Part shown: positions 42,771-52,234 of the stretch, in pieces | How positions within the stretch are numbered: position 1 is the first letter of the stretch | How the letters are laid out: each line of letters begins with the position of its first letter | Origin: LMUY01 sp964244585 | GTDB taxonomy: Bacteria; Pseudomonadota; Alphaproteobacteria; Acetobacterales; Acetobacteraceae | Direction: 5' to 3' | Length of the DNA: 64,000 nucleotides | NCBI GenBank assembly: GCA_964244585.1 | Contig: CAXTJM010000017.1 | Location: forward strand, 8,644 to 72,643 | The notes under the pieces: generated by a model | What the model was told of the DNA's origin: nothing | Database searches by the model: none | The model's input: the letters and a program-made list of their open reading frames with translations, nothing else | Made by a program: the position numbers and the translations under genes

Positions 42771-44219
42771 ATGACCCGCCTTTCCCCCGCCGCGCTGGCG
42801 GTTCTCCCTGCCGCCGTCGCCCGCCCCCGCTACGACCGCAGCGCCGTGACCACGGGGATCGTGCATCTCGGCCTCGGCGCCTTCCACCGGGCACACCAGG
42901 CCGTCTACACCGAAACCCTGCTGGCCGCCGGGGACACGCGTTGGGGTATCACCGCTGCCAGCCTGCGCAGCACCGGCACGCGGGACGCGCTGGCGCCGCA
43001 GGATGGCCTCTACACGCTGAACATCCGCGGCGACGAGGACCGGTGCGCCGTGATCGGCAGCATCCAACGCGTGCTGGTGGCACTCGAGAGCCCCCGCGTC
43101 TTGCTGGACGCAATGTGCGCGCCGGCCACCGCCATCGTCAGCCTTACCGTCACCGAGAAGGCCTATTGCCGCAACCCTGCGACCGGTGCGCTCGACGACG
43201 CGCACCCCGACATCGTGCACGACCTCGCCCATCCAGACGCACCACGCTCCGTCCTAGGCATCCTCGCCGCCGCCATCGCGCGACGCCGGGCAGAGGGAAC
43301 GCGCCCGTTCACCGTGCTCTGCTGCGACAACCTCCCGGCCAACGGGGACGCCGTGCACCGCGTGCTGAGTGAGTTCGCCCGGCTGCGATCGCCGGAGCTG
43401 GGCGCCTTCGTGACGGCGGAGGTCGCCTGCCCCGACACGATGGTGGACCGCATCGTGCCCGCCACCATCGACGAGGATCGCGCCCGGGTCGCCGCCGCGC
43501 TGGGTGTCGAGGATGCGTGGCCGGTGGTTGCCGAGCCGTTCACCCAGTGGGTGATCGCCGACCGCTTCCCCGCTGGGCGGCCCGCTTGGGAAGATGCCGG
43601 CGCCACGCTGGTGAACGATGTGGCACCGTTCGAGGCGATGAAGCTGCGGCTGCTGAATGCCAGCCACTCGGCGCTGGCCTATCTGGGCTACCTCGCCGGT
43701 CGGGAGACGGTCGCGGAGGCGATGGCCGATCCCGGCCTGGCCGCCTTCGCCGCGCGCGTGATGGACGATGCCACGCCCACGCTGGCGCTGCCGCCTGGCA
43801 CGGACGTGGCGGGTTACAAGCGCTCCCTGCTCGAACGGTTCCGCAACCCGGCGTTGCGTCACCGCACTTGGCAGATCGCCATGGACGGCACGCAGAAGCT
43901 GCCGCAGCGCATCCTGGCGACCATCGCAGACCGGCTCGCCGCCGGGTTGCCGATCGAGACGCATGCGATGGTGGTCGCGGGATGGATGCGCTTCGCCGCC
44001 GGGGTGGACGAGGCGGGGCGGCCGATCGATGTGCGCGACCCCAAGGAAGCAGAGCTCGCCGCCATCGCGCGCACGGCCGGGCCGGTGGCGACGCGGCTCG
44101 CCCCCGCACTGCTGGCGCTGTTCGGGGCGCAGGGCCGCGACGAACGCGTGGTGGCCGCCGTCACGGCGGCGTTAGGCCGGCTCTACGCGGTGGGCGCCGC
44201 GCGCGCTGTGCACGTATGA
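42771..44219 (+). CDS. uxuB: mannitol dehydrogenase family: fructuronate reductase (UxuB-like)
   Basis: The protein has 482 residues. The Rossmann start 'GIVHLGLGAFHRAHQAVYTE', the middle block 'VTEKAYCRNPATGALDD', and the catalytic segment 'FEAMKLRLLNASHSALAYLG' (Lys, Asn, His) identify a long-chain mannitol dehydrogenase family member. Next to uxuA the most likely reaction is D-fructuronate + NADH to D-mannonate. Mannitol or arabinitol dehydrogenase is less likely in this context. The stop overlaps the kinase start (ATGA). Confidence 0.85.
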   Translation: MTRLSPAALAVLPAAVARPRYDRSAVTTGIVHLGLGAFHRAHQAVYTETLLAAGDTRWGITAASLRSTGTRDALAPQDGLYTLNIRGDEDRCAVIGSIQRVLVALESPRVLLDAMCAPATAIVSLTVTEKAYCRNPATGALDDAHPDIVHDLAHPDAPRSVLGILAAAIARRRAEGTRPFTVLCCDNLPANGDAVHRVLSEFARLRSPELGAFVTAEVACPDTMVDRIVPATIDEDRARVAAALGVEDAWPVVAEPFTQWVIADRFPAGRPAWEDAGATLVNDVAPFEAMKLRLLNASHSALAYLGYLAGRETVAEAMADPGLAAFAARVMDDATPTLALPPGTDVAGYKRSLLERFRNPALRHRTWQIAMDGTQKLPQRILATIADRLAAGLPIETHAMVVAGWMRFAAGVDEAGRPIDVRDPKEAELAAIARTAGPVATRLAPALLALFGAQGRDERVVAAVTAALGRLYAVGAARAVHV

Positions 44220-45118
44220 CGGGGCGCGTCGCCTCGATCGGGGAGTGCATGGTCGAGCTGCGGGAGCGGCCGGACGGGTTGCTGGAGCGCAGCCACGGCG
44301 GCGATACACTGAACACGGCCGTCTACCTCGCGCGGCTGGGCATAGGCGTGGACTACGTGAGCGCGCTGGGCGACGATCCCTGGAGCGACGAGATGGTCGC
44401 GCGCTGGCAGCAGGAGGGGGTCGGCACCGCCCTGGTGCACCGGCTGCCGGGGCGGCTGCCCGGGCTGTACATCATCGAGACGGACGCGAAGGGCGAACGG
44501 CGCTTCCTGTACTGGCGCGACAGTGCCGCCGCCCGGCTGCTGTGGGACCATTTGGACCCCGCAGCGCTCGCCCCGTTCGACCTGGTGTATCTGTCGGGTA
44601 TCACGCTGTCGATCTACGACGACGCGGCCCGCGACCGACTGTTCGCCGCCCTGGCTGCCGGCAAGGCCCGCCTGGCGTTCGACACCAATTTCCGCCCGCG
44701 TGGCTGGCCGGACCTGGCGGTGGCGCACCAGCTCTACCGGCGCATGTTCGAGCTGGCCGACATCGTGCTGGCCTCGGCGGAGGACTTGCGGCTGCTGTTC
44801 GGCGATTCCCGGCAAGCCGAACTGCTGCGCCACGCACCCGGCCGGGAGATCGTGCTGAAGCTGGACGAGCCCGCCTCCCGCGTGGTGGCCGCCGGCCTGG
44901 ACGCCGTGGTGCAGGCGGGGCCGGTGGCGCACGTAGTGGATACGACGGCGGCCGGGGACAGCTTTTCGGCCGCCTACCTCGCCGCGCGGCTACGCGGGAG
45001 CGATCCGGTGCAAGCGGCGCGGGCCGGGCACGCCCTGGCCGGGGTGATCGTGGGTCATCCCGGTGCCATCATTCCCCGCGGCGCCATGCCGACTTTCCCG
45101 TTGGAGACGCTTTCGTGA
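44216..45118 (+). CDS. kdgK: 2-keto-3-deoxygluconate kinase
   Basis: The protein has 300 residues of the PfkB family: 'VASIGECMVELRERPDG', 'HGGDTLNTAVYLARLGIGVD', 'YLSGITLSI', 'AFDTNFRPRGW' and the C-terminal signature 'VDTTAAGDSFSAAYLAARL' with the catalytic Asp. It phosphorylates KDG to KDPG. Start and stop each overlap a neighbour by four bases, so translation is coupled with uxuB and eda. Confidence 0.9.
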   Translation: MTGRVASIGECMVELRERPDGLLERSHGGDTLNTAVYLARLGIGVDYVSALGDDPWSDEMVARWQQEGVGTALVHRLPGRLPGLYIIETDAKGERRFLYWRDSAAARLLWDHLDPAALAPFDLVYLSGITLSIYDDAARDRLFAALAAGKARLAFDTNFRPRGWPDLAVAHQLYRRMFELADIVLASAEDLRLLFGDSRQAELLRHAPGREIVLKLDEPASRVVAAGLDAVVQAGPVAHVVDTTAAGDSFSAAYLAARLRGSDPVQAARAGHALAGVIVGHPGAIIPRGAMPTFPLETLS

Positions 45119-45747
45119 CCGAAGCCTCGCGCCAGGACCAGCTTGCCTCCCTGCTCGCTATCGGCCGGGTCGTCCCGGTGATCACGATCAACGACCTGGC
45201 GGACGCGGTGCCGCTCGCGCGAGCCCTGGTGGCCGGGGGGGTGCGGCTGCTGGAGATTACGCTGCGCACCAAGCTTGGCATGGCGGCGGCGGAGGCGATC
45301 ATGCGCGCCGTGCCAGAGGCGGTGGTGGGCATCGGCACGGTGCTGACGCCAGCGGACATGGCGCGGGCTGTGGCGAGCGGTGCGCGGTTCGCACTCAGCC
45401 CGGGCGCCACGCCGGCACTGCTGGACGCGGCTGCCGCGGCACCGATTCCCTTCCTGCCCGGCATCGCCACGGCATCCGAGCTGATGGCAGCGATGGTGCG
45501 GGGGTTCGACACGTTGAAGTTCTTCCCCGCCGGCACGGCCGGGGGTATCCCGGCGTTGCGGGCGCTCGCGGGCCCGTTTTCGACGGCGCGGTTCTGCCCT
45601 ACGGGTGGGATCACGGAAGCGAACGCGACGACATGGCTGGCGGAACCGAACGTGGTCGCGGTGGGTGGATCATGGCTGACGCCGGCCGCGGACATGGCGG
45701 CGAAACGATGGGGCGCAATCACGCAACGAGCACGGGCCATTTTTTGA
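45115..45747 (+). CDS. eda: KDPG aldolase (2-dehydro-3-deoxy-phosphogluconate aldolase)
   Basis: The protein has 210 residues from GTG 45115. 'VPVITINDLADAVPLARALV', catalytic Glu in 'LLEITLRTK', 'VGIGTVLTPADMARAV', the Schiff-base Lys in 'FDTLKFFPAG' and 'CPTGGITEAN' are standard for the class I Eda family. It splits KDPG into pyruvate and glyceraldehyde 3-phosphate. It is the last gene of the operon; a short AGGGCG/CGCCCT hairpin lies just after the stop. Confidence 0.92.
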   Translation: MTEASRQDQLASLLAIGRVVPVITINDLADAVPLARALVAGGVRLLEITLRTKLGMAAAEAIMRAVPEAVVGIGTVLTPADMARAVASGARFALSPGATPALLDAAAAAPIPFLPGIATASELMAAMVRGFDTLKFFPAGTAGGIPALRALAGPFSTARFCPTGGITEANATTWLAEPNVVAVGGSWLTPAADMAAKRWGAITQRARAIF

Positions 45748-45869
45748 GGGCGTCGCCCTGGCGAGCGTGTCCACGGCAAGGCGGACGCGCCACTGACCCG
45801 TGCCGGGCCGAGACTATGCAGTGTCGGCTCTTAGACCAGCGACGTCCGCGGCACGGCATTCGGCTCTTG

Positions 45870-46712
45870 TCATCGCTCCGCGGCAAAGGCTCGGATCGTT
45901 GTCGGTACGCCAGCCTCGTACGGCGTCGCCGTGAATCCGAAGCGACGGACGAATTTCACGCCGTCCACGATGTAGGCTCGGTCTCAGGTGAAGCCCACAT
46001 CCGCGACCTCGCGGGCGAGTTGGTACACCCGTCCCAGCGGCCGCAGCAACGCGAACGGCACCGCCCACACGCGCAGCCGCGTTCCAAGGGTTGCCGCACC
46101 CATCGCCAGCAGCGCACGCGGAGTGCGCGTCGGTGCGCATGGCATGTTCCATACCTGTCCGAAATCCGCGTCGGGCGCATCGAGCAGCAGCACCGCCGCC
46201 CGGGCGATGTCGGGCACGTAAGCGAATTCGTGCGGGAAATCGGCCGGCACCAGCAACTGCGCCGCCCGCCCCTTTGCTAGCGCGCTAAGGGCGCTGGCGC
46301 CGAGATGGGAGACGGCGACGCCAGGACCGTAGAAATCGGAGCAGCGCAGGGCCGCGACCCGCACGCGGCAGCGCGCCGCCTGCCAGATGCGGGTGACCTC
46401 GGCTAGAATTGCCGGCTTCTCGCCCGCCGGAGTGAGCGGCATATCCTCCGTGCGCGGGCTGTGCTGCGGACCGAGCTGGTAGAGGTTGTCGATGAACACC
46501 AGTCGCGCGCCCGCCTCGGCGCAGCCTTCTATCATGTTCGTCATTGTCCGTGGCCAGGCGGTGCGCCAGACCCGTGCATCGTAGGCAAAGCCGACCGCCA
46601 GCACCGCCGGCGACGCGCCCTGGAGCGCGCGGGCCACGTCGCCGGGCTGGTTTGTCGTTGCCTCACCACGTCCGGCAAACCAGAAAAGGTCGCCATTACC
46701 GCTTGCATGCAC
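45870..46712 (-). pseudogene. NAD-dependent epimerase/dehydratase, nonsense-mutated
   Basis: The main frame gives 'NMIEGCAEAGARLVFIDNLY', 'VRVAALRCSDFYGPGVAVSH', 'FPHEFAYVPDIARAAVLLLD' and 'FGQVWNMPCAPTRTPRALL', an atypical SDR (extended family) with the Y-x-x-x-K replaced by an N-L-Y-type segment. It stops at a TGA at about 45985 where Trp is expected. The same frame continues 'DRAYIVDGVKFVRRFGF', 'TATPYEAGVPTTIRAFAAER' to 45870, the normal C-terminus. The N-terminal GxxGxxG Rossmann motif is also missing, so the gene is damaged at both ends. Confidence 0.6.
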
Positions 46713-46981
46713 AAACTGCTAGCCATCCTGAGCGCAATCATGCGCTCACGAACCCTGTGGAAACCCACTTGAAAGCAAAGTCGCTCCCCCCGTTTTCACG
46801 GGCAGAAGGGGGCCGGGCACTGCCCAGAGGAGCGCACTGTCGTGGTCCGGGGCGCCCCCGCCCTCCGTCGGCTGCGCCGCCTTCCTTGTGAAGCACGGAG
46901 AAAGATCAAGAGAGGCGACCGTCCTGACTTCACGGAGGATCTTAATTTCTGAAGGAAGGTCGATATTGAAGGCCATCGCCG

Positions 46982-47947
46982 TCATACTTCGTTCGTCTCG
47001 ACACGCACGACCGGCCAGCCATGGGTGTTTTCGATCAGCGACTGTTGCCGGCACGTCTCCTCCTCCAGAAAGTCGGTCAGCATGCGCGCGGCAGTGGAGA
47101 GGGGCCGGCCGACGCTCTCGATGCGGTAGACGTCTAGTGACAAGGACGGGTTCTGCAGTGGTATGGCGAACAGCCGGGGATCGGCCCTGCGTGCGAGCAT
47201 GATGGCGGGCAGGATCGCGGCCCAGTCGGTTGTCGCGACGAAATCCAATGTGCCGAACATGCTGTCCATCTCCAGCCGGCGCACTACCTCCAAGCTGGTC
47301 GCAATGATGTACCGGTCCAGCAGTGCCCGCCGTGCCTGGAGGTGGGAAGGCAGTACCAACTTCAGTCCCGGCAACCGTGCCAGGCCGTGATGCAAGCCGA
47401 GCGCCTCGGCGGTGGCGACGCTGGTCACCAGATACTCCGGAGTGCGGACCACCAGCCGGCCGATGATGCCTACGTCGTCCGTCAGCGCGGGGACGATCGC
47501 CACGTCCAGTTCTCCGGCCCGCACCCGGTCAGTCACGGCGGCGCTGTAGCTTTCATGAACCTGCACGAGGACGTTGGGATACTGCGACACGAACCGGGAC
47601 AGAGCGGGTGCCAGCACGCACCGGGCGAGCGTGGGCGTGATCCCGACTTTCGCTTCACCCTGCAGTCCGCTCTCGAAGGTGACGAGCTTGCTGCGCACTT
47701 CATCCAACGCATGGAAGATCTTGATGCAGCCGGCATAGAAGGCATCCCCAGCCGGCGTCGGCAAGACCGACCCGGCACGCCGGACCAGCAACTGCGACCC
47801 CAGCATCTCCTCGAGCTTGCGGACATGCTGCGAGACGCCGGACTGCGTCGCGTTCTCCCGCTGCGCTGCTGCAGTGAATGAGCGTTCTTCGTAAACAGCA
47901 ACGAACAACCGCATATCGCGCAGGTTCTCTGGGAGATAGACCGTCAT
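46982..47947 (-). CDS. LysR-family transcriptional regulator
   Basis: The protein has 321 residues from ATG 47947. The N-terminal HTH 'MRLFVAVYEERSFTAAAQRE' and 'TQSGVSQHVRKLEEMLGSQL' is typical, followed by the LysR substrate-binding fold ('VGITPTLARCVLAPALSRFV', 'ELDVAIVPALTDDVGIIGRL'). The effector is unknown. It is divergent from the DUF1330 gene and the flavin-monooxygenase cluster, the usual place of a LysR gene next to its targets. The 270 bp downstream to the epimerase remnant holds nothing I recognise. Confidence 0.9.
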   Translation of the reverse strand: MTVYLPENLRDMRLFVAVYEERSFTAAAQRENATQSGVSQHVRKLEEMLGSQLLVRRAGSVLPTPAGDAFYAGCIKIFHALDEVRSKLVTFESGLQGEAKVGITPTLARCVLAPALSRFVSQYPNVLVQVHESYSAAVTDRVRAGELDVAIVPALTDDVGIIGRLVVRTPEYLVTSVATAEALGLHHGLARLPGLKLVLPSHLQARRALLDRYIIATSLEVVRRLEMDSMFGTLDFVATTDWAAILPAIMLARRADPRLFAIPLQNPSLSLDVYRIESVGRPLSTAARMLTDFLEEETCRQQSLIENTHGWPVVRVETNEV

Positions 47948-48284
47948 GGCATATAGTCCTTGTTGGCCTCCTCCCCTTCGAGACGTTCCACACCGCCAGA
48001 CAGCCGTCAAGGCAGCGGCCAGGCGGCTGGCTGGGTGCGCACGCTCCCGTCCGCAGCGCTTATCGGCCGACGAAAACAGGACCATCCTCATCCCGCGCGG
48101 GGAACAAGGGCGCACATGCTTCCATCAGCCGATCGAATAATCGGTATCAGGGTATATGATCAACATGGCGACCGCTGGACGGTTGCGCTCCCAGGGCGGT
48201 CGCAGTCAACTCGACACCAGGGTCGCCGGGTCACCCTGTCCGTGAGACTTCTTGGCTGACCTGACGGTAGGGGAGGCCGAAGAC
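47948..48284. other. divergent intergenic region
   Basis: 337 bp between the divergent lysR and DUF1330 genes. An AT-rich stretch at about 48137-48165 (ATAATCGGTATCAGGGTATA) could hold promoters and the LysR site. GCGACCGC (48168-48175) and GCGGTCGC (48196-48203) form an 8-bp hairpin. No gene was seen. Confidence 0.45.
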
Positions 48285-48587
48285 ATGGTTGCATTCTGGA
48301 TCGCACGCGCCCGCGTCACCGACCCGGACGCATACGCCGAATATGCCAGGCGCGTCCCGGATGTATTGGCCGCCTATGGCGGGCGCATCCTGGCGCGGGG
48401 CGGCCGCTACTTGGTTGCCGAAGGTGTCGTGCCCAGGGAGCGCTTCGTGGTCGTCGAATTCCCGACCCTTGAGGCCGCACAGGCGTGCCACGCCTCTGCG
48501 GCCTACGAAGAAGCGGCAAGGTTCCGCCGCAACGGCGCCGGCGAGGTCGAGATCGTCCTTGTTGAAGGCGTAACGCCGGGTAGCTGA
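48285..48587 (+). CDS. DUF1330 family protein
   Basis: The protein has 100 residues. ATG 48285 was chosen for the GGGGAGG site 8 bases upstream. 'MVAFWIARARVTDPDAYAEY', 'GGRILARGGRYLVAEG', 'PRERFVVVEFPTLEAAQACH' and 'SAAYEEAARFRRNGAG' follow the DUF1330 dimeric alpha-beta barrel pattern. Function of the family is not established; members often sit in catabolic clusters. Confidence 0.85.
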   Translation: MVAFWIARARVTDPDAYAEYARRVPDVLAAYGGRILARGGRYLVAEGVVPRERFVVVEFPTLEAAQACHASAAYEEAARFRRNGAGEVEIVLVEGVTPGS

Positions 48588-48801
48588 CGAGCTATACCCC
48601 GGCAAGCGCGCTGGCAGAGGCGTCCCCGGGCCTGGCCGCCCAGCACCGTGTCTTTGCCCCGGCCCGTTGGCAGTAGGAATCCTGATTGGGGGCATGATGA
48701 TCGATCATTTGCCGGCCTTATCCAGCGATCCTTATCATGAGATCCGACCGGGTTGCGATCACTCCATAACCCCGGCGAGGTAATCGCAGGGAGGCTTTAC
48801 G

Positions 48802-49923
48802 GTGGGCAACCCAATGCCGACGACCTTTGACGGGCGCGCATTGCGCGACGTTCTCGGCGCCTTCGTGACCGGAGTGACCGTTGTCACGACGGTGGACGGA
48901 GAGGGTCGCCCATTCGGGTTGACGGCCAATTCGTTCAGCTCCGTCTCGCTCGACCCGCCGCTGGTGCTCTGGAGCCAATCCCTGAAGGCGCCGAGCTATC
49001 CGGTGTTCCGGGATGCCGAGCGCTTCGCCATCAGCATCCTTGCCGAGCACCAGTTCGGCGTCTCGCAGCATTTCGCCCGCAGCGGGCCGGACAAGTTCGC
49101 CGGGGTAGAAACCGAGCGCGGCCGATCGGGCCTGCCCTTAATCCGGGACGCCGCGGCTTACCTCGAATGCCGCCGGGTGACGAGCTATCCTGGCGGGGAC
49201 CACGCCGTGTTCCTCGGGCAAGTCGAGCATATCGCGCAGGGACCGCATCGGCCGCTCGCCTTCGGTCATGGGCGCTATCTCATCACCAGCCCGCACGATC
49301 TCGGCGCATTTTCGCTCGATTTGGGCATGTCCGGCCCAGGACACCTGCAGGCATTGCGGCTTGCCACGCCGGTTGCGGCAGAGCTCGCGGCCGCGCTGCA
49401 GGAGACGGTGGCGGTGGCGGTGTGGGGCAACATGGGCCCGACGGTGGTTCGGTGGGAGGAGTCGCCGCGGCCGGTCAGCCCAAACTTGCGGACGGGGGTC
49501 GTCCTGCCGGTCCTCGGCTCGGCGACTGGTCTCGCCTTCGCCGCTTTCCTTCCGAAGGAGCTTACCGCCGACGCCATCGCGGCGGAGTTGGCGCAGCGCC
49601 GTTCGCCGCTGGACAGCCCTGAAGAGGTGGAGCGCGCTTTTGAGCGGATCCGCCAATTCGGCGCTGCCACTGTCAGCGAAAGCCGGGACAGCTTCGCCGG
49701 CATGTATGAGACGCCCATCAGCGCGGTCAGCGTGCCGGTCATGGACAGCTCCGGCGCTATGGTGCTCGCGCTGACCGTGGTTGGGCGAGGTGCCCGGCTG
49801 GACGTCCCGCCGGATGGTCCCGTGACCCGGGCCCTGAAGGGAGCCGCCGCATCGCTGTCGGGCCGGCTCGGCTTCCGGCAACGAAGCGAAATCACCAACG
49901 CATTCAGAGTGAGGGCCGAATGA
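48802..49923 (+). CDS. flavin reductase fused to an IclR-type effector domain
   Basis: The protein has 373 residues from GTG 48802 (GGGAGG seven bases upstream; ATG 48814 is too far from it). Residues 1-165 form a flavin-reductase-like FMN-binding domain ('LGAFVTGVTVVTTVDGEGRP', 'GLTANSFSSVSLDPPLVLW'). Residues about 175-365 match the C-terminal ligand-binding half of IclR regulators ('VSPNLRTGVVLPVLGSATGL', 'YETPISAVSVPVMDSSGAMV') without an HTH. It supplies reduced flavin to the monooxygenase encoded next, with which it overlaps by four bases. The IclR-like part probably senses the substrate and controls reductase activity, as proposed for other reductases with regulator-like tails. Confidence 0.85.
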   Translation: MGNPMPTTFDGRALRDVLGAFVTGVTVVTTVDGEGRPFGLTANSFSSVSLDPPLVLWSQSLKAPSYPVFRDAERFAISILAEHQFGVSQHFARSGPDKFAGVETERGRSGLPLIRDAAAYLECRRVTSYPGGDHAVFLGQVEHIAQGPHRPLAFGHGRYLITSPHDLGAFSLDLGMSGPGHLQALRLATPVAAELAAALQETVAVAVWGNMGPTVVRWEESPRPVSPNLRTGVVLPVLGSATGLAFAAFLPKELTADAIAAELAQRRSPLDSPEEVERAFERIRQFGAATVSESRDSFAGMYETPISAVSVPVMDSSGAMVLALTVVGRGARLDVPPDGPVTRALKGAAASLSGRLGFRQRSEITNAFRVRAE

Positions 49924-51038
49924 AGCTCGGTATGTTCATGATGCCCGTGCATCCTGTTGGCCGCAACTACGCCCAGGTCCTGCGCGAGGATCGCGAGGCC
50001 ATCATGCTCGCCGACCAACTCGGCTTCTACGATGCCTTTGTCGGGGAGCACCTGACGGATGCTGCCGAGAACGTCACCAACAGCTTGCTGTTCCAGGCAA
50101 CGCTGATCCACTCGACCAAACACATCAAGCTCGCATCCGGCACCTGCAACCTGTCGCAGATCCATCCGGCGATCATCGCGGCCCAAGCGGCCATGTTCGA
50201 CCACTTGGCGGATGGCCGCTTCATCCTGGGCGTCAGCCCCGGTGCGCTGGTATCGGACGCGGAGGCGCTGGGGATCCTGGACGAAGACCGCAACCGGATG
50301 TTCTCGGAAGCCATCGACGTCATCCTCGCGATCTGGGAGCGGGAGCCGCCGTATGACATCGACTTCCCCGGCAACCGGTTCAAGGTCAGTACCCGGCGCA
50401 CGATGGACCTGCCGTTCGGGGTTGGGGTCATGCCGAAACCCCTGCAAGGTCCGCGGCCGGAAATCGTCGGCACGGTGGTGGCCCCGTTCTCCAAGGGGGT
50501 GATCGCGATGGGCGAACGGGATTTCCATCCGCTCTCGGCCAACTTCCTCCTGCCGCAATGGCTCAAGACGCATTGGCCCAACTACGCCGAGGGCAAGGTA
50601 AAGGCTGGCTTGAAAGCCGACCCGGCCGACTGGCGGGTGGCGCGCACCGTTTTCGTCGCGGACGACGAAGCCACCGCGCGGTCCTACGCCTTCGAAGCGG
50701 CGACCAGCCCGTACCGCTTCTACTACAACCAGATAAAGACGAAGTTGACCAAGGCCAAGCGGCACGTGGTGTTCAAGTCGCGCCCGGACCAGCCGGACGA
50801 GGAGTTGACGCTGGAGTTGGTCATGGACCAGCTTTGCATTTACGGGACGGTGAACAAGGTGGTCGATCGCATCCTCGCCCTGCGCGAGGAGATCGGCGAT
50901 TTCGGTGAGTTGGTCTATGCCAGCATGGACTGGGTTGATGCGGACCTGGCACGCCGGTCGATGCAATTGATGGCGGAGCAGGTTATGCCGCGCGTGAACC
51001 AGGCAATCACGGCGGCGCCGATGCAACGGATCGCTTGA
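49920..51038 (+). CDS. luciferase-like (LLM) flavin-dependent monooxygenase
   Basis: The protein has 372 residues. 'MKLGMFMMPVHPVGRNYAQV', 'DQLGFYDAFVGEHLTDAAEN', 'IKLASGTCNLSQIHPAIIAA' and 'MFDHLADGRFILGVSPG' are typical of bacterial luciferase-like monooxygenases. It uses reduced FMN from the reductase encoded just upstream to oxygenate an unknown substrate (Baeyer-Villiger, desulfonation or hydroxylation are all known in the family). The stop overlaps the hydrolase start (TGATG). Confidence 0.88.
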   Translation: MKLGMFMMPVHPVGRNYAQVLREDREAIMLADQLGFYDAFVGEHLTDAAENVTNSLLFQATLIHSTKHIKLASGTCNLSQIHPAIIAAQAAMFDHLADGRFILGVSPGALVSDAEALGILDEDRNRMFSEAIDVILAIWEREPPYDIDFPGNRFKVSTRRTMDLPFGVGVMPKPLQGPRPEIVGTVVAPFSKGVIAMGERDFHPLSANFLLPQWLKTHWPNYAEGKVKAGLKADPADWRVARTVFVADDEATARSYAFEAATSPYRFYYNQIKTKLTKAKRHVVFKSRPDQPDEELTLELVMDQLCIYGTVNKVVDRILALREEIGDFGELVYASMDWVDADLARRSMQLMAEQVMPRVNQAITAAPMQRIA

Positions 51039-51865
51039 TGCTCCTGCCGAAGCAGGGCGGGCCGGTGCATCACCGCGTCGATGCCGGCGGCGTCGTGCTT
51101 GCCGCGGCCACAGACGGCGCGGCCGGCCGTCCTTGGCTGATCCTGTCCAACAGCCTGGCCGCAGACCACAGCATGTGGGACGGCGAGGTGGCTGCGCTGG
51201 CCACCGACTACCGCGTGCTGCGGTACGACACGCGTGGCCACGGCAGCAGCACCGCCGCCCCCGGCCCCTACAGCTTCGACGACCTTGCCGGTGACGTGCT
51301 GGTGCTGATGGACCATTTCGGGATAGGGCGCGCGACCTTCGTCGGCTTATCGCTCGGCGGGATGACGGGGCTGAAGCTGGCACTCGACCATCCGCAGCGC
51401 ATCCAACGCCTGGTTTGCTGCGACGCACGCGCGGAAGTTCCTGAAGTGGGTCGCGCGTTCTGGGACGAACGTGTCGCCCTGGTGCAGGCGGGGGGCATGG
51501 CGGCGGTGGTAGAGGACACGGTCGAGCGCTGGATCATGCCGACGACCCGCACGGGTGCGCCGGAGGTCGTGGGGGCGATCGGCACGATGATCCGGCGCAC
51601 AAGCGTTGAAGGGTACGTCGGATGCATCGCCGCGATCAAGACGGCCGCTTTCCTGCAACGCCTGCCTGCACTGGCGCTGCCGACGGCTTACCTCGTCGGC
51701 GAGCATGACGGTGGAGCCCCGGCCAACACCATGAGGGAGATGGCGTCGCGGACCCCTGGCGCATCGTTGCACGTGGTGCCGGGTGCTGCCCACCTGCCCA
51801 ATCTGGACGCCCCCGGAGCCTTCGACCACGCGTTGCACGAGGCATTGCGCGAAACGGCACGATAG
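51038..51865 (+). CDS. alpha/beta hydrolase (enol-lactonase-like)
   Basis: The protein has 275 residues from ATG 51038. Nucleophile elbow 'FVGLSLGGMTGLKLAL', oxyanion region 'ILSNSLAADHSMWDGEVAAL', acid in 'YLVGEHDGGAPA' and His in 'VPGAAHLPNLDAP' make a complete triad. It resembles 3-oxoadipate enol-lactonase (PcaD). After a monooxygenase it probably opens a lactone or ester product; true PcaD is less likely because no protocatechuate genes are present. Confidence 0.85.
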   Translation: MLLPKQGGPVHHRVDAGGVVLAAATDGAAGRPWLILSNSLAADHSMWDGEVAALATDYRVLRYDTRGHGSSTAAPGPYSFDDLAGDVLVLMDHFGIGRATFVGLSLGGMTGLKLALDHPQRIQRLVCCDARAEVPEVGRAFWDERVALVQAGGMAAVVEDTVERWIMPTTRTGAPEVVGAIGTMIRRTSVEGYVGCIAAIKTAAFLQRLPALALPTAYLVGEHDGGAPANTMREMASRTPGASLHVVPGAAHLPNLDAPGAFDHALHEALRETAR

Positions 51866-52075
51866 GGTGCCGGGTGGCGACCCAACTGCGGCGGCCATAC
51901 CGTCACCGACGCCCGTAGCATCAGTGATTATGATCGGCCTAAGCAGGAAAAATTATTCGACACGCCAGGCTGACAGTATTTGGGTTTCAGAACGCGTCGC
52001 TTCCACGGTCATCTCAGGGGTGCCGCGGCAAGATTAAGGATCAATACGTCCGAATATAGGACGGGGGGAGAGGTC

Positions 52076-52234
52076 ATGGAAATCCTGTCGCGGATCGTCG
52101 GCGAGATCATCTTCCTGCTCCGGACTGCCGGAGCCGCACACGTCGTGGATGGCCAGGTTGAGGATTGGTTGTCGTCCGTCCCGGCACCGGATCGGCGGCG
52201 GCGGGGTGTCCACCCGGCAAGAGACGCCCGGTGA
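52076..52234 (+). CDS. small open reading frame (52 aa), possible leader protein
   Basis: ATG 52076 has a strong GGGGGGAGAGG site, and the stop overlaps the next start (GTGA), which supports translation. The product ('MEILSRIVGEIIFLLRTAGA', then an Arg-rich tail) has a short hydrophobic helix and no known domain. It lies 210 bp after the hydrolase gene. It may be a small protein or only a device coupling translation to the dehydrogenase gene. Confidence 0.4.
   Translation: MEILSRIVGEIIFLLRTAGAAHVVDGQVEDWLSSVPAPDRRRRGVHPARDAR

Noticed and set aside
51038..51865. True 3-oxoadipate enol-lactonase (PcaD) of the beta-ketoadipate pathway
   Set aside because: No other pca or cat genes are in the window and the context is a flavin monooxygenase cluster, so only fold-level similarity is claimed.
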